Assembly (NCBI RefSeq): GCF_900086645.1
Contig: NZ_LT576451.1
Location: 3,534,001 to 3,598,000, forward strand
DNA from: Curtobacterium sp. 9128
GTDB lineage: Bacteria > Actinomycetota > Actinomycetes > Actinomycetales > Microbacteriaceae
DNA length: 64,000 nucleotides
Direction of reading: 5' to 3'
Below, piece after piece: positions 40,300 through 49,685 of this stretch (positions are counted from its first letter, which is position 1; every line of letters starts with the position of its first letter). The notes beneath the pieces are model-generated. The model was not told the DNA's origin. It searched no databases and worked only from the letters and a program-made list of their open reading frames with translations. A program made the translations under genes and the position numbers.

Positions 40300-40345
40300 C
40301 CTACCCCCACCAGTCCCCACCCCAGCAGCAAGGAGTCCCCAGCTC

Positions 40346-40867
40346 ATGGCACCGTTCCTCGACTACTACGACCTCGCCGACCCGCTCATCCTCCCGATCC
40401 GCGGGACCGCGTACCAGATCCCGCCCGCAACCGCGGAGGCCGTGGTCCGGTGGCGTGTGTACAGCGCCCTGCTCGAGCGGCTCCGTGCCGGCGAGTCGGT
40501 CACCATCTCCGACGAGCAGATGATCGACGACGAAGAGTTCCAGCGGATGTTCCTCGGCGCCGCGCTCGACCAGATGCGCGCCGACGAAATCCACCCCGGC
40601 GTGATCGAACACGCGGCGACGACCGCGCTCGCGGACACGATGCACGGCCGCGACGCCGCCGAGGTGGTCTGGAACTCGATTGACCCAAAAGCATCGAAGC
40701 TGGTGCCACCGCCCGTCCCCGAGACGGACTCGACGCCGTCGACGAATACGGCCGAGGCGACTACGACGAACTCACCGGCACGTACGAGTGGTACGAAGCC
40801 CCGGCGGAAGTCACCGCAGCGCGCAGGGCAGCGGACTGGGGCGAAGTCCTCGAACACCTCGACCTGA
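40346..40867 (+). CDS. Tail assembly chaperone G
   Basis: A 173-residue protein (FLDYYDLADPLILPIRG, EEFQRMFLGAALDQMRADEI) in the standard place between major tail and tape measure. Coding bias holds to about 40690 and then moves to the -1 frame, where a slippery heptamer lies; the remaining in-frame part is a low-complexity Ser/Thr/Lys tail. The chaperone coats the tape measure during tail assembly. Confidence 0.78.
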   Translation: MAPFLDYYDLADPLILPIRGTAYQIPPATAEAVVRWRVYSALLERLRAGESVTISDEQMIDDEEFQRMFLGAALDQMRADEIHPGVIEHAATTALADTMHGRDAAEVVWNSIDPKASKLVPPPVPETDSTPSTNTAEATTTNSPARTSGTKPRRKSPQRAGQRTGAKSSNTST

Positions 40868-41076
40868 TCGCGTTCGACCTGCAGCGGCACCTCGGCCTCC
40901 GGCTGACGACGGTCCTGCACACGCACACGTGGCGTGAGTTCGCGGCTCTCGTGTCCGGTCTCCTCGGCCTCGACGAGTACCTCGTCACCGGCACCGGCAT
41001 CACCTCGTTCCCCGCGACGCTCATCGGCGCGCACTTCCAGAGCATCAACGACAGCGAGGAGCCCACCGATGACTGA
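40346..41076 (+). CDS. Tail assembly chaperone GT (programmed -1 frameshift product)
   Basis: Joining 40346-40690 to 40690-41076 gives a 243-residue fusion. The downstream -1 frame (EYGRGDYDELTGTYEWYEAP, AFDLQRHLGLRLTTVLHTH) has full GC3 bias, lacks its own start codon and ends at TGA 41074-41076, overlapping the tape-measure start by 8 bp. This is the classic G/GT arrangement of lambda-like tails. Confidence 0.85.
40684..40690 (+). promoter_or_regulatory. Programmed -1 ribosomal frameshift site
   Basis: C CCA AAA in the reading frame of the chaperone gene, a perfect X XXY YYZ slippery heptamer, at the exact point where codon bias passes from the 0 to the -1 frame. Confidence 0.85.
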
Positions 41077-44000
41077 CACAGAGGTCGGCGGGATCAAGGG
41101 GTTTCTGTCGCTGGATGACTCGGCGTGGGACCGGACGATCGCTAAGGCGAAGGCCGACGTCCGTCAGCTCAGCACGATGGACGCGAACGTCCACATCGAC
41201 GCGAACACGGCTCGCGCGGAGGAGCGCATCGCGGTGCTCCACGCGGCCGTTCGGGCGCTCGGCGCGGAGTCCGTCACGGTCGACGTGAAGGTCATCGAAC
41301 GCGCCGGAGGTGGGTCGTCGGCGGCCACCCGAGCGGCGGCGACGACGCAGGCGCAGCTCGCGGAAGCGCAGGAGAAGTCCGCGATCGCCACGATGAAGGC
41401 GGACCTCGCTCAGCAGCGTCTCACGGACGCTGAGGAGAAGGGCGGGGCGGCGGCCGCCGAGCTCATGGCGAAGCGCATCGCACTCGCGGAGGCGCAGAAC
41501 CGCGAGTCGGCTGCGATGGACCGCGCCGTGACGCTCACCCGTGAGCTCAACGAGGCACGCGCACGTGAGGCGGCAGCGGCGACCGCGGCGGCAGCCGGAG
41601 AAACGGAGCTCGCTGCGGCCACCCGTGAGGCTGCCGTCGCGGCGGACAGCAGCGGCAAGTCGTACCAGGCGGGGTCTTCCCGCGTCGGCCTCATGGCGGC
41701 CGGAATCACGGCGCTCGTGGCGACCGTCGGCCCGCTGACCGGCACGCTCGTCGCTGCCGGTGGCGCAGCGCTCGGGATGGGTGCCGCCGGCGTGCTCGCG
41801 GTCTTCGGCATCAAGAAGGCCATGGACGACGGCACCTACGCCGGGCAGGCATACTCGGCCGGGCTGCAGGCGCTCCGTGGGGACCTCGACTCCCTCGGCG
41901 CAACGTCGGCGGGCGCGATGCTCGAGCACTTCCAGACGGCCGAGCAGACCATCACGAACGACATGCCCGCTCTGCGGTCACAGGTCGCCGGGTTCTCCGA
42001 CTCCCTCGGCCAGGCGGGCAACTCGATCCTCACTGGCCTGGTGAAGGGCTTCCAGGTCGCGAACCCGCTCATGCAGCAGGGTCAGCAGCTCATCGTGCGC
42101 GTCGCGGACGGGTTCGAGCGGTGGGCATCCGGCAGCGGTCTCGCCACGTTCGCGGCGGAAGCGTCCCACGATCTCCCGATCGTGGTCCGCGGCGTCGGTG
42201 ACCTCGCGTCCGGCGCGGTCGCGCTTCTCGGGTCGCTGCGGCCCGTCGGCCTCGTCGTTGTGCAGGTCGCTGGCGGGATCGGCGAGCTCGCGCAGTTCGC
42301 CGCGCAGGCGGGGCCGCTCCTCCCGATCCTCGGGTCCGGCGCCGCCGCAGTGTGGCTCGGGTTCAAGGCGTGGGACGGCATCCGAGCGCTGACGTCTGGC
42401 GCGCAGGCGGGGATCACCGCCCTGTCGGCGTCGATGGATGCCCTCATGGGTGCGACGACTCGCTCCGCTGCCTCCACGGCTGGGCAGGCTGCCGCGCAGG
42501 GTGCTGTCGCGGCGACCGCTCCGGCAGCGGCAGCCGGTGAGGCTGCGGTTGCTGAGGGTGCTGCGGCGATGAACGCGACGATGGCGGCGAACCCGATCGG
42601 GATCGTCGTGGGGCTCCTCGCGGGACTCGCCGCGATCACGCTCGTCGCGGCGAACGCCACTCAGACGAACACCGAGGCGACGACGGACTACACGGCCGCG
42701 CTCGAGCAGGACGGCGACGCCATCGGCGCGCACACGGCGAAGATGGCCGCGAAGGCGCTGCAGGACGCGAAGGTCGTCGGCACCGCGAAGCAGTACGGGC
42801 TCACCCTCTCCGACCTCACGAAGAGCGTCACCGGGAACGGCGACGCCCAGACGAAGGTCAACGGTGTCCTCGACACGCAGATCGAAAAGTACGAGGAGCA
42901 GGCTCGCGCCGCCCGCATGGGCAGCACCGGCCAGTCCGCGGCCGCGAAGATCGCCAGTGAGCACGTCGACGCGCTCAAGAAGCTGCAGTCGGAGCTCGAC
43001 TCGCAGACGAACGCGGTCAAGCGGAACAAGAAGGAGCAGGACGACGCGAACTCGGCGTCACACGCTGCGACGGACGCCATCAAGTCGAACGCGTCGGCGT
43101 ACGGCATGACGACGGGCGCGTACCAGACGGCGTCGGACGCCGCCAAGAAGCAGGCGGCGGCGACGCGGGAGTCCACCCGTGAGATGCAGCTTGCGTCGGA
43201 CGCTGCGGGACTGCTGACAAACGCGCTCACTCTCCTCAACGGTGGCGCGCTGTCGGTCGCTCAGGCGCAGACCGGTGTTGCGTCCGCGGTGAACCAGGCC
43301 GAGCAGTCGTTCAAGGACAACGGCGCTGCGATCGAGGGGAACTCGGAAGCGGCGGTCGCGAACCAGCAGGCGATCCAGGGTCAGGTGCAGGCCGCTCAGC
43401 AGATGGCGGAAGCGCAGTCGAAGGCCACCGGGTCGACGACTGCCGGCGTCGAGGCGTACAAGCAGTCGAAGACCGCGCTCGAGGATGCTCTGCGTGCGCA
43501 GGGGAACCTCACTCCGGCGGTCCAGGACTACATCAACCGGCTGTACGACGTCGACAACCTCAAGGTGAAGCCAACGAAGCTCGACGTCGACAAGGCGGCG
43601 GCGGACGCGGCGCTCGACGCGTTGAAGGCGCACATCGCGTCCGTGCCGAACAAGCACGACACGAAGACGGACGCACTGATCGCTGATGCGCAGGCGAAGC
43701 TCGACTCCCTCAAGGGCAGCATCAGCTCGGTCCCCGCCAACAAGCAGACCGAGATGAAGGCAGCGATCGCTACTGCGCAGGCGAACCTCAACGCGATCAA
43801 GTCGTCGATCGCGCAGATCCCGACGTCGAAGACGATCACGATCACGACGAACCACGTCAACGTCGCCGACGGCACCGCCGGCAACGGACTCGGTGTGATG
43901 GCGAACAACGGTCGGGCGCACGGCGGAACGATCGGCCGCGCGCACGGCGGGACGATCGCGTCGGACGCGGCGCAGCGGTTCGCTGGCGGCGGCACATCGG

Positions 44001-44305
44001 GCGGCACCGTGTCCGGTGGGGCCGGTTCGTTCTTCTCCGACTCGCTGACCACACGGCTGTCGATCGGTGAGGAAGTCGTGCAGAAGCAGGCGGCCGCGTA
44101 CCCGGGTGCTCGCGCGATCATCCAGGCGATCAACGCGAAGCCCGCGGAGACCGTCGGCGCGATCATGCAGCCCAAGTCGGCGCAGCAGGCACCCGTGAAC
44201 GTGTACATCAGCGGTGCCGGGCTCCGTGACGTCATCCAAGTAGAGATCGAGCAGGCCGGGCGGCGTCGGAAGGCGTCGCTGCAGGCCGGGCGACGAAGCC
44301 AGTAA
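41069..44305 (+). CDS. Tail tape measure protein
   Basis: A 1078-residue tape measure, which sets tail length and guides DNA ejection. Long Ala/Glu helices fill residues ~70-200, hydrophobic segments lie at ~207-245 and ~508-530, and coiled-coil heptads at ~600-900. Gly-rich end with AHGGTIGRAHGGTI repeats and RLSIGEEVVQKQAA. From the usual 1.5 A per residue, a tail of roughly 150-160 nm is expected. ATG 41069 overlaps the chaperone fusion. Confidence 0.93.
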   Translation: MTDTEVGGIKGFLSLDDSAWDRTIAKAKADVRQLSTMDANVHIDANTARAEERIAVLHAAVRALGAESVTVDVKVIERAGGGSSAATRAAATTQAQLAEAQEKSAIATMKADLAQQRLTDAEEKGGAAAAELMAKRIALAEAQNRESAAMDRAVTLTRELNEARAREAAAATAAAAGETELAAATREAAVAADSSGKSYQAGSSRVGLMAAGITALVATVGPLTGTLVAAGGAALGMGAAGVLAVFGIKKAMDDGTYAGQAYSAGLQALRGDLDSLGATSAGAMLEHFQTAEQTITNDMPALRSQVAGFSDSLGQAGNSILTGLVKGFQVANPLMQQGQQLIVRVADGFERWASGSGLATFAAEASHDLPIVVRGVGDLASGAVALLGSLRPVGLVVVQVAGGIGELAQFAAQAGPLLPILGSGAAAVWLGFKAWDGIRALTSGAQAGITALSASMDALMGATTRSAASTAGQAAAQGAVAATAPAAAAGEAAVAEGAAAMNATMAANPIGIVVGLLAGLAAITLVAANATQTNTEATTDYTAALEQDGDAIGAHTAKMAAKALQDAKVVGTAKQYGLTLSDLTKSVTGNGDAQTKVNGVLDTQIEKYEEQARAARMGSTGQSAAAKIASEHVDALKKLQSELDSQTNAVKRNKKEQDDANSASHAATDAIKSNASAYGMTTGAYQTASDAAKKQAAATRESTREMQLASDAAGLLTNALTLLNGGALSVAQAQTGVASAVNQAEQSFKDNGAAIEGNSEAAVANQQAIQGQVQAAQQMAEAQSKATGSTTAGVEAYKQSKTALEDALRAQGNLTPAVQDYINRLYDVDNLKVKPTKLDVDKAAADAALDALKAHIASVPNKHDTKTDALIADAQAKLDSLKGSISSVPANKQTEMKAAIATAQANLNAIKSSIAQIPTSKTITITTNHVNVADGTAGNGLGVMANNGRAHGGTIGRAHGGTIASDAAQRFAGGGTSGGTVSGGAGSFFSDSLTTRLSIGEEVVQKQAAAYPGARAIIQAINAKPAETVGAIMQPKSAQQAPVNVYISGAGLRDVIQVEIEQAGRRRKASLQAGRRSQ

Positions 44306-44314
44306 GGAGCATCC

Positions 44315-45688
44315 GTGACCGACACGATCGTGCACGCGTGGACCGGCGCCGCGAATGCGTCCACGTCCACGGAGACCGTCAACGGGACGCTCGCTCGCAC
44401 CAACCTGGTTCCGTCGCCGAAGCCCGCGACCGGATGGGTGTTCTCAGGCGGCTCGTCGGCGTCGTTCGTGAACGACACCGCGTTCTCGTCGGGCGGCGCG
44501 ATACGCGTCGTGAAGAACGCGGCCGGTGGGTACGTGTTCAGTTCGCTCGCGACGGTGGTCGGTGGAATGGCGTACCACGCGCTGTTGGAGGGACGCCATA
44601 GCGTCGCAGGCGCCACCGTCCGGCTCACCGTCCGCTTCCGGAATTCTTCGGGCGCAGAGACGTACGTGAACGGCGCGACGATTGCAGCGCCCACCGGATC
44701 GATCGGCCAGCTGAGTGGCACGTTCACGGCACCGGCCGATGCCGTCGACGCAGTGCTGTTCTGGGACGTCCAGAGCGGAGCCGCGACGGGCACGATGGAC
44801 GTCGGGAGCGCCTACCTGGCGATCGCGCCCGGCAACTACTTCGACGGAGCCACGGCGAACCAGCAGGGCGACTTCGCGCCGAAGCTCACAGTGTTCGACG
44901 ACGACGTGCTCGGTCCCCGCGTGCAGGTGCTGTTCCCGTTCCTCGCTGCCGGCACGCAGACGATCACCGTGCGGCGGACCGCCGGTGGCCGTACTCTGCC
45001 GGTCCGTGGGGGCCAGAACCTGTACGCGGTCGGCGGCGCGTCCGTCCTCGATCAGGAAGCACCCTTCGGGGTGCCGGCGAGCTACCAGGCGGAGCAGTTC
45101 AACGCCTCGGGGGCCTCGCTCGGCATGACCGGGGCGACGTCCGTGACGGTCGACTCGGCGGACGCGTGGGTGTCCCAGCCGCTGAACCCGACGCTCGCGC
45201 TGCAGGTGCGGGTCCGGCTGACGTCGACGGACACGCTCGGGTGGGAGTCCCCCGGCGACACCGTGTGGACGCAGGGCGGGTCCGTCGGGCGGCTCATCAA
45301 CGGTCAGAAGTCCGGCCTCAAGGGCGTGAGCCTGCTGCTGCGGCTGCTGCACCCCGAGGACGCGGCCCGGTTCGACGAGATGTTCGGCACGTACGACACC
45401 ACCTACCCGGCGGTGCTGTGCGTCCGGACGCCACCGAACGTGCCGCTCCCGCCGGTGCTGTTCTTCGGCTGCCGCACACCGAAGCGGCTGACGTCCGGCG
45501 CGAACAAGCTCGTGCAGTACCAGCTCGACGGCGACGAGGTCGCACCCCCCGCACCGGGCCTCATCATCCCGGCGCTGTCCCGGGACGACATCGACGCCGC
45601 GTACCCCACCCGGGCGGCCCGCGCCGCCGCGTACACGTCCCGCCTCGAGCGAGACACCGACTACACCCTCACCGGCCTCGCCGGCTGA
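44315..45688 (+). CDS. Minor tail protein with carbohydrate-binding-like insertion
   Basis: A 457-residue tail tip protein. Residues ~28-195 look like a jelly-roll carbohydrate-binding module (NLVPSPKPATGWVFSGGSSA, GTMDVGSAYLAIAPGNYFDG) set into a distal-tail-like protein whose own N and C parts flank it (HAWTGA; RLINGQKSGLKGVSLLLRLL). It probably binds the wall polysaccharides of the host. GTG 44315 after AAGGAG. Confidence 0.7.
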   Translation: MTDTIVHAWTGAANASTSTETVNGTLARTNLVPSPKPATGWVFSGGSSASFVNDTAFSSGGAIRVVKNAAGGYVFSSLATVVGGMAYHALLEGRHSVAGATVRLTVRFRNSSGAETYVNGATIAAPTGSIGQLSGTFTAPADAVDAVLFWDVQSGAATGTMDVGSAYLAIAPGNYFDGATANQQGDFAPKLTVFDDDVLGPRVQVLFPFLAAGTQTITVRRTAGGRTLPVRGGQNLYAVGGASVLDQEAPFGVPASYQAEQFNASGASLGMTGATSVTVDSADAWVSQPLNPTLALQVRVRLTSTDTLGWESPGDTVWTQGGSVGRLINGQKSGLKGVSLLLRLLHPEDAARFDEMFGTYDTTYPAVLCVRTPPNVPLPPVLFFGCRTPKRLTSGANKLVQYQLDGDEVAPPAPGLIIPALSRDDIDAAYPTRAARAAAYTSRLERDTDYTLTGLAG

Positions 45689-45707
45689 CCCTGGGAGGAG
45701 GTGCTCG

Positions 45708-46829
45708 GTGCGCACCTCCTCTCAGCAGATGCGGTCGGTCCTCACCGGCGCGTCGTTCACGTTCCGGTTCGTCGCCGACGTCATCGCGAACGGGCAGCGA
45801 GTCCTGCAGGATCTGCCGTGCACGGCGCCAGACTTCACGGACGACGACGGACAGCAGGTGCAGTCGACGGGGTCGCTCACGTTCGTCTACCAGGACGACT
45901 TCGCGAAGTCGATCGCGCCGACGGGCGTCGGCGACGTGCTGTCCCCGTTCGGGACGCAGGTGTGGGTGTACGTCCTCGTCGAGGACGGGCCGGCGTTCTC
46001 CGAGCGGGTCCGCATCGGCCAGTACCTGGTGACGAGCACGCCGACGATCAACACGACGCGGATGCTGTTCATGGGCGCCGCCGTGACCGTCGGCGACGAG
46101 ATCACCGTGTCGCTGTCGGACCTGCTCTACGGCGTGCAGGTGAACCGGTTCGACGTGCCGGGCTCCCCGCCGTCGCTGACGTCGACGTGGAGCGAGGTGC
46201 AGCGCCTCACCGGCCTCCCGCTGACCCGGTCGATCCCGGACGCTGCGATCTCGACGCAGGTCGCGTACCAGGAGGACCGACTGCAGGCGGTCTACGACCT
46301 CGCGAACTACTCCCTCGACGCGGTTCCCTACATCACCCCGGACGGCACGGTGTCGATGCGGCCCAACGCATGGCCTGCCGTAGTCGACCGGCTCACCGCC
46401 CGCCACGGGAACCTCATCGACGTCAAGCGGAGCCTCGTCGACGACCAGGTGTACAACGCGATCGTCGTCCGCTCCTACGACACGTCGAAGGGCACCGCGA
46501 TCCTCGCGTCCGGCGAGCTCACGTCCGGGCCGCTCCGCGCACGAGAGACCGACGGGTCCCTGTCGCCGTTCCGCCGCCGACCGAAGTTCTACTCGTCGCA
46601 GTACCTCACCACAGTCGGCCAGGCGCAGGCCTACGTGAACACGTGGCTCCCCCGCGTCAGCCAGCTCACCGGCGTCGAGGTCGTCCTCACGGAGACGTTC
46701 AACCCGCTCCGGGAGGTCGGCGACGTGCTGACCGTCGCGGAGATCGGCAACACCTTCAACGGACGCGTCACACGCATCCGCCGGACCGACGCAGCCCAGC
46801 AGGAGACCACCGTGGCGGTGACCCAGTGA
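45708..46829 (+). CDS. Tail tip/baseplate hub protein (DUF5047-like)
   Basis: A 373-residue protein following the distal tail protein. The N-terminal domain (FVYQDDFAKSIAPTGVGDVL) and the C-terminal GDVLTVAEIGNTFNGRVTRI segment fit hub proteins of actinophage siphoviruses (DUF5047). It would cap the tube and anchor tip proteins. GTG 45708 after GGGAGGAGG. Confidence 0.7.
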   Translation: MRTSSQQMRSVLTGASFTFRFVADVIANGQRVLQDLPCTAPDFTDDDGQQVQSTGSLTFVYQDDFAKSIAPTGVGDVLSPFGTQVWVYVLVEDGPAFSERVRIGQYLVTSTPTINTTRMLFMGAAVTVGDEITVSLSDLLYGVQVNRFDVPGSPPSLTSTWSEVQRLTGLPLTRSIPDAAISTQVAYQEDRLQAVYDLANYSLDAVPYITPDGTVSMRPNAWPAVVDRLTARHGNLIDVKRSLVDDQVYNAIVVRSYDTSKGTAILASGELTSGPLRARETDGSLSPFRRRPKFYSSQYLTTVGQAQAYVNTWLPRVSQLTGVEVVLTETFNPLREVGDVLTVAEIGNTFNGRVTRIRRTDAAQQETTVAVTQ

Positions 46830-47698
46830 CCGACGAGAGCGACATCCTCCTCAAGCTCATCGGCGACAAGACGAAGGTGCGACCCCTGATCGGCACGTTC
46901 GTGTCGGCGACCGCGGCTGGCTGCGTCGTCGACGTCGGCGGCGGCCGGATCCCGGCGCAGCTCGGCCCGGGCCTCATGCCCGAGGTCAACGAGCCGGTGA
47001 ACGTCTGGTACATCGACGACCGCGTCTTCATGATGGGGCCGACCGCGACGAAGCCCGCGAAGGGCACCGTCGTCTCCGTCGCAGGCGGGCTGGTGACGCT
47101 CAACACCGACTACGGCACCGTCGTGTCCCCATACCTCGGGTCGACGCCGGCGGCGGGCCAGGTGATGGGCCTCCGCTGGCACAACGGCCCGCTCGCGCTC
47201 GGCGTGCTCTCGACCTCCCCGGCGCCGCCCACCCCGCCGAACGCCCCCCAGACGAGCACCAGCGTTCACCGCGACGTGTTCGCTGCGGCCGATGCGGGCT
47301 CGTTCAACCGGTACGGCTGGCAGCAACAGCAGGTGTGGGCGTCCGACTCGTACTACGGGGCATGGTTCTACGGATCGAAGATCGCCGACACGGTGCCCGC
47401 GTCCGCGTCGATCCAGGCCGTGGAGATCTTCCTCTCCATCGAGTCGCTGTTCGGGTCCGCGCCGAACTTCGCTCTCCACAGCTACCAGGCGAAGCCCGCC
47501 GGCCAGCCCGGGTACGGCACCCAGCAGGCGCTCGCTCCGCGAGCCGGATGGTTCGCGCTCCCGACCGCGTGGGGCGACGCGCTGAAGGCCGGCGGCGGGT
47601 CCGCGGGCGTCGGCGTGAACCACGGCGGCAAGAACATCTTCCGGTCCCTCGCTCAGGACGGCATGTCCGGGGCGCTGCGGATCACCTCCACCTACTGA
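46826..47698 (+). CDS. Tail tip protein with C-terminal binding domain
   Basis: A 290-residue protein. The N-terminal ~120 residues form a small beta domain (RPLIGTFVSATAAGCVVDVG, VFMMGPTATKPAKG) like an OB-fold tail spike base. After a Pro-rich linker, the C-terminal half (RYGWQQQQVWASDSYYGAWF) is aromatic-rich and may bind receptors. GTG start in GTGA overlap with the hub gene. Confidence 0.62.
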   Translation: MTDESDILLKLIGDKTKVRPLIGTFVSATAAGCVVDVGGGRIPAQLGPGLMPEVNEPVNVWYIDDRVFMMGPTATKPAKGTVVSVAGGLVTLNTDYGTVVSPYLGSTPAAGQVMGLRWHNGPLALGVLSTSPAPPTPPNAPQTSTSVHRDVFAAADAGSFNRYGWQQQQVWASDSYYGAWFYGSKIADTVPASASIQAVEIFLSIESLFGSAPNFALHSYQAKPAGQPGYGTQQALAPRAGWFALPTAWGDALKAGGGSAGVGVNHGGKNIFRSLAQDGMSGALRITSTY

Positions 47699-47710
47699 CG
47701 AAGGAGCCAC

Positions 47711-48226
47711 ATGGCACGCGATTCCAGCGGCCCGAAGAACGAGCCGCAGTACGCCGGGACCGGCGTGCCCCAGGACGCCGCGGACCTCACCGAGGTCGCC
47801 CGCTACGCGGCGATGGTCGGTAACCGGAAGGTGGGCGCGAGCAGCGACCGGCAGGCCCTCACCGGCGCCGACGTGTGGCCTGGCCTCGAGTTCTACGAGA
47901 CCGACACCGGGCTCGCGTTCGTGTACCAGAGCTCGACCGCCGGGTGGGTTCCCACCGTGAGGCCTTCCGTCAACGTCGGGTTCAACGACACCACGAACAG
48001 CAACGGCATCCTCGTGATCCGGCACGGCCTCGGCGTCATCCCGAACTGGATCCAGCTCACGATGCGCAACACGGGCACCGACTCCGTGTCGTCGATCTTC
48101 GAGGGCATCGTGTGGGACAGCCCGCCCACGAGCACCACGTCCGTGCAGATCCGGTTCCGGAACTCCACGAACGGCGCATGGCTCGGCAACAACAAGGTCG
48201 TCGGCTACCTCGCTGCAGGCGTCTGA
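47711..48226 (+). CDS. Tail protein, 171 residues (H-type-lectin-like)
   Basis: ATG 47711 after AAGGAG. N-terminal PQDAADLTEVARYAAMVGNR, a shared motif of actinophage minor tail proteins, then a beta-rich C-terminal domain (VNVGFNDTTNSNGILVIRHG, VQIRFRNSTNGAW) resembling a lectin-type fold. It is the last tail gene before the terminator, so a receptor-binding role is possible. Confidence 0.6.
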   Translation: MARDSSGPKNEPQYAGTGVPQDAADLTEVARYAAMVGNRKVGASSDRQALTGADVWPGLEFYETDTGLAFVYQSSTAGWVPTVRPSVNVGFNDTTNSNGILVIRHGLGVIPNWIQLTMRNTGTDSVSSIFEGIVWDSPPTSTTSVQIRFRNSTNGAWLGNNKVVGYLAAGV

Positions 48227-48246
48227 CCCGCAACCAACCCACAGTC

Positions 48247-48270
48247 ACGCCGCCCCGACCGGGGCGGCGT
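48247..48270 (+). terminator. Terminator between tail and lysis genes
   Basis: Perfect 10-bp stem ACGCCGCCCC with a GACC loop followed by TCGTCGT. Confidence 0.75.
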
Positions 48271-48291
48271 TCGTCGTAGAAGGAGGAGCTC

Positions 48292-49074
48292 GTGACCGTC
48301 ATCGACGTGTCCAACGCACCGTCCGTCCTCATGTCCATGTCGGGTGTCGGCGACAACGGCACCCGCTACGGTTCCGGCCGGAACCAGCCCGGGAAGTGCA
48401 CCCGCTGGCAGTGGCTCGCTCTCGGTGGCGGAGGCGGGTTCGAGAACACCAGCCCGCTGCCGTCCGCCGTTGCCGCATGGGAGAACGCACCCGCCGAGCA
48501 TCGGCACTCCCTCGACGAGATCCCGTTCCGCGGCGCGATCTTCGTCTACGGCGCGAGCTCCGGTCCCCGCTGGAAGGGCGACGAGAACTGGCCGTACGGC
48601 GATGTCGCGATGGTCACCGGCACCCGGCTCACGCCGACGTGGCGGGACTGGGACCTTGGCGCGACCGACGCTGCCGGGGTCGGGAACATCGCGGTCGTCA
48701 ACGCCGGTACCCGGTACGCGCAGACCGGGTACCGGAAGCCCCTCGGATGGTTGTCGTCGTTCGGCGGCGCTGTCCTTTCGCCCGGTGGCGGCGCTGGCGC
48801 GCCGATCACCGACACCGTCACCGCTCCACCGACCGTCCCAGAGGAGGACGACATGGCATTCAAGCCGCTGGTCGCGAAGACCCTGATCGGTCAGGGTCCG
48901 GGTACTGACACCTGGATCTTCGACTTCAACCGCATGACCTACCGTCACGCCCGTTCGGCTACCGAGATCGCGCTCGCCGCGAAGCTCGGCGCCGTCGTGC
49001 TCGACGGCCCCCAGCCGAAGGACATGTTCCGCGGCTTCACCTACGCCGATGTCGACGGGAAGGGCATCCGATGA
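48292..49074 (+). CDS. CHAP-like endolysin with an altered active site
   Basis: A 260-residue protein at the lysin position. GKCTRWQWLALG, PSAVAAWENAPAEHRH and the RGAIFVYG segment match CHAP-type peptidases of actinophages, with the nucleophile Cys in GKC. The segment that normally reads GHVA (catalytic His) is GDVAMVTG here. After a Gly/Pro linker (~165-190) a ~70-residue C-terminal domain (KPLVAKTLIGQGPGTDTWIF) may bind the wall. Either a nearby His takes over or activity is lost. GTG 48292 follows GGAGGAG. Confidence 0.55.
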   Translation: MTVIDVSNAPSVLMSMSGVGDNGTRYGSGRNQPGKCTRWQWLALGGGGGFENTSPLPSAVAAWENAPAEHRHSLDEIPFRGAIFVYGASSGPRWKGDENWPYGDVAMVTGTRLTPTWRDWDLGATDAAGVGNIAVVNAGTRYAQTGYRKPLGWLSSFGGAVLSPGGGAGAPITDTVTAPPTVPEEDDMAFKPLVAKTLIGQGPGTDTWIFDFNRMTYRHARSATEIALAAKLGAVVLDGPQPKDMFRGFTYADVDGKGIR

Positions 49075-49655
49075 ACACGATCCTCAGCCGCTACAGCACC
49101 ACGCTCCTTCCGCTCGCCGTCGGCGTGCTCGGCATCCTGCAGGCCGCACAGGCCGCCGGCGAGACGACCCTCATCGACTGGCAGACGATCACCCAGATCG
49201 CGCTCCTGCTCGTCGGCACCGGCGTCGTGTACTGGCTCCCGCTCGTGAACGCGAAGTGGCAGGGCGCGGCGAAGACCGGCGCAGCGGTCGGGTTCGCCGT
49301 CCTCTCCGCCGTCGTCGCGCTCGTGCCGGACGGACACTTCACGAAGGCGAACGCGATCCTCGTCATCACGGCGATCGTGAAGGCCGTCGCGACGGAGCTC
49401 GGGGTACAGATCCGCACCGACGCCGCGAAGGTCATCGACGCCGGATCGACATCCGATCCCGGCGTGCCGAGCATCACCACGCTCAAGGCCCCCGCAGTGC
49501 CGCTTGCCGCTGCCGAGGACATCGACCTGACCCAGTACGTGACCCACACCGTCGCCGACGACGGTTCGCTGCAGCCCGTCGTCGGCGCGGCCGAGTCGGA
49601 GCAGTCGGGCACAGTCCCGGACGACGACGCTCCGAAGCACCTCGCAGCGTCCTGA
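49071..49655 (+). CDS. Holin
   Basis: A 194-residue membrane protein with three hydrophobic segments (STTLLPLAVGVLGILQAA, ITQIALLLVGTGVVYWLPL, GFAVLSAVVALVPDG) and a long soluble acidic tail. It overlaps the lysin by ATGA. It should open the membrane to time lysis. Confidence 0.75.
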   Translation: MNTILSRYSTTLLPLAVGVLGILQAAQAAGETTLIDWQTITQIALLLVGTGVVYWLPLVNAKWQGAAKTGAAVGFAVLSAVVALVPDGHFTKANAILVITAIVKAVATELGVQIRTDAAKVIDAGSTSDPGVPSITTLKAPAVPLAAAEDIDLTQYVTHTVADDGSLQPVVGAAESEQSGTVPDDDAPKHLAAS

Positions 49656-49685
49656 CCCCTCACCGTCCCACGAAGGGGGCAGCAC

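Noticed and set aside
40691-40867. Functional C-terminal domain of chaperone G in frame 0
   Set aside because: After the slippery site this frame lacks codon bias and is low-complexity Ser/Thr/Lys; it is the default tail, while the -1 frame is the coding one.
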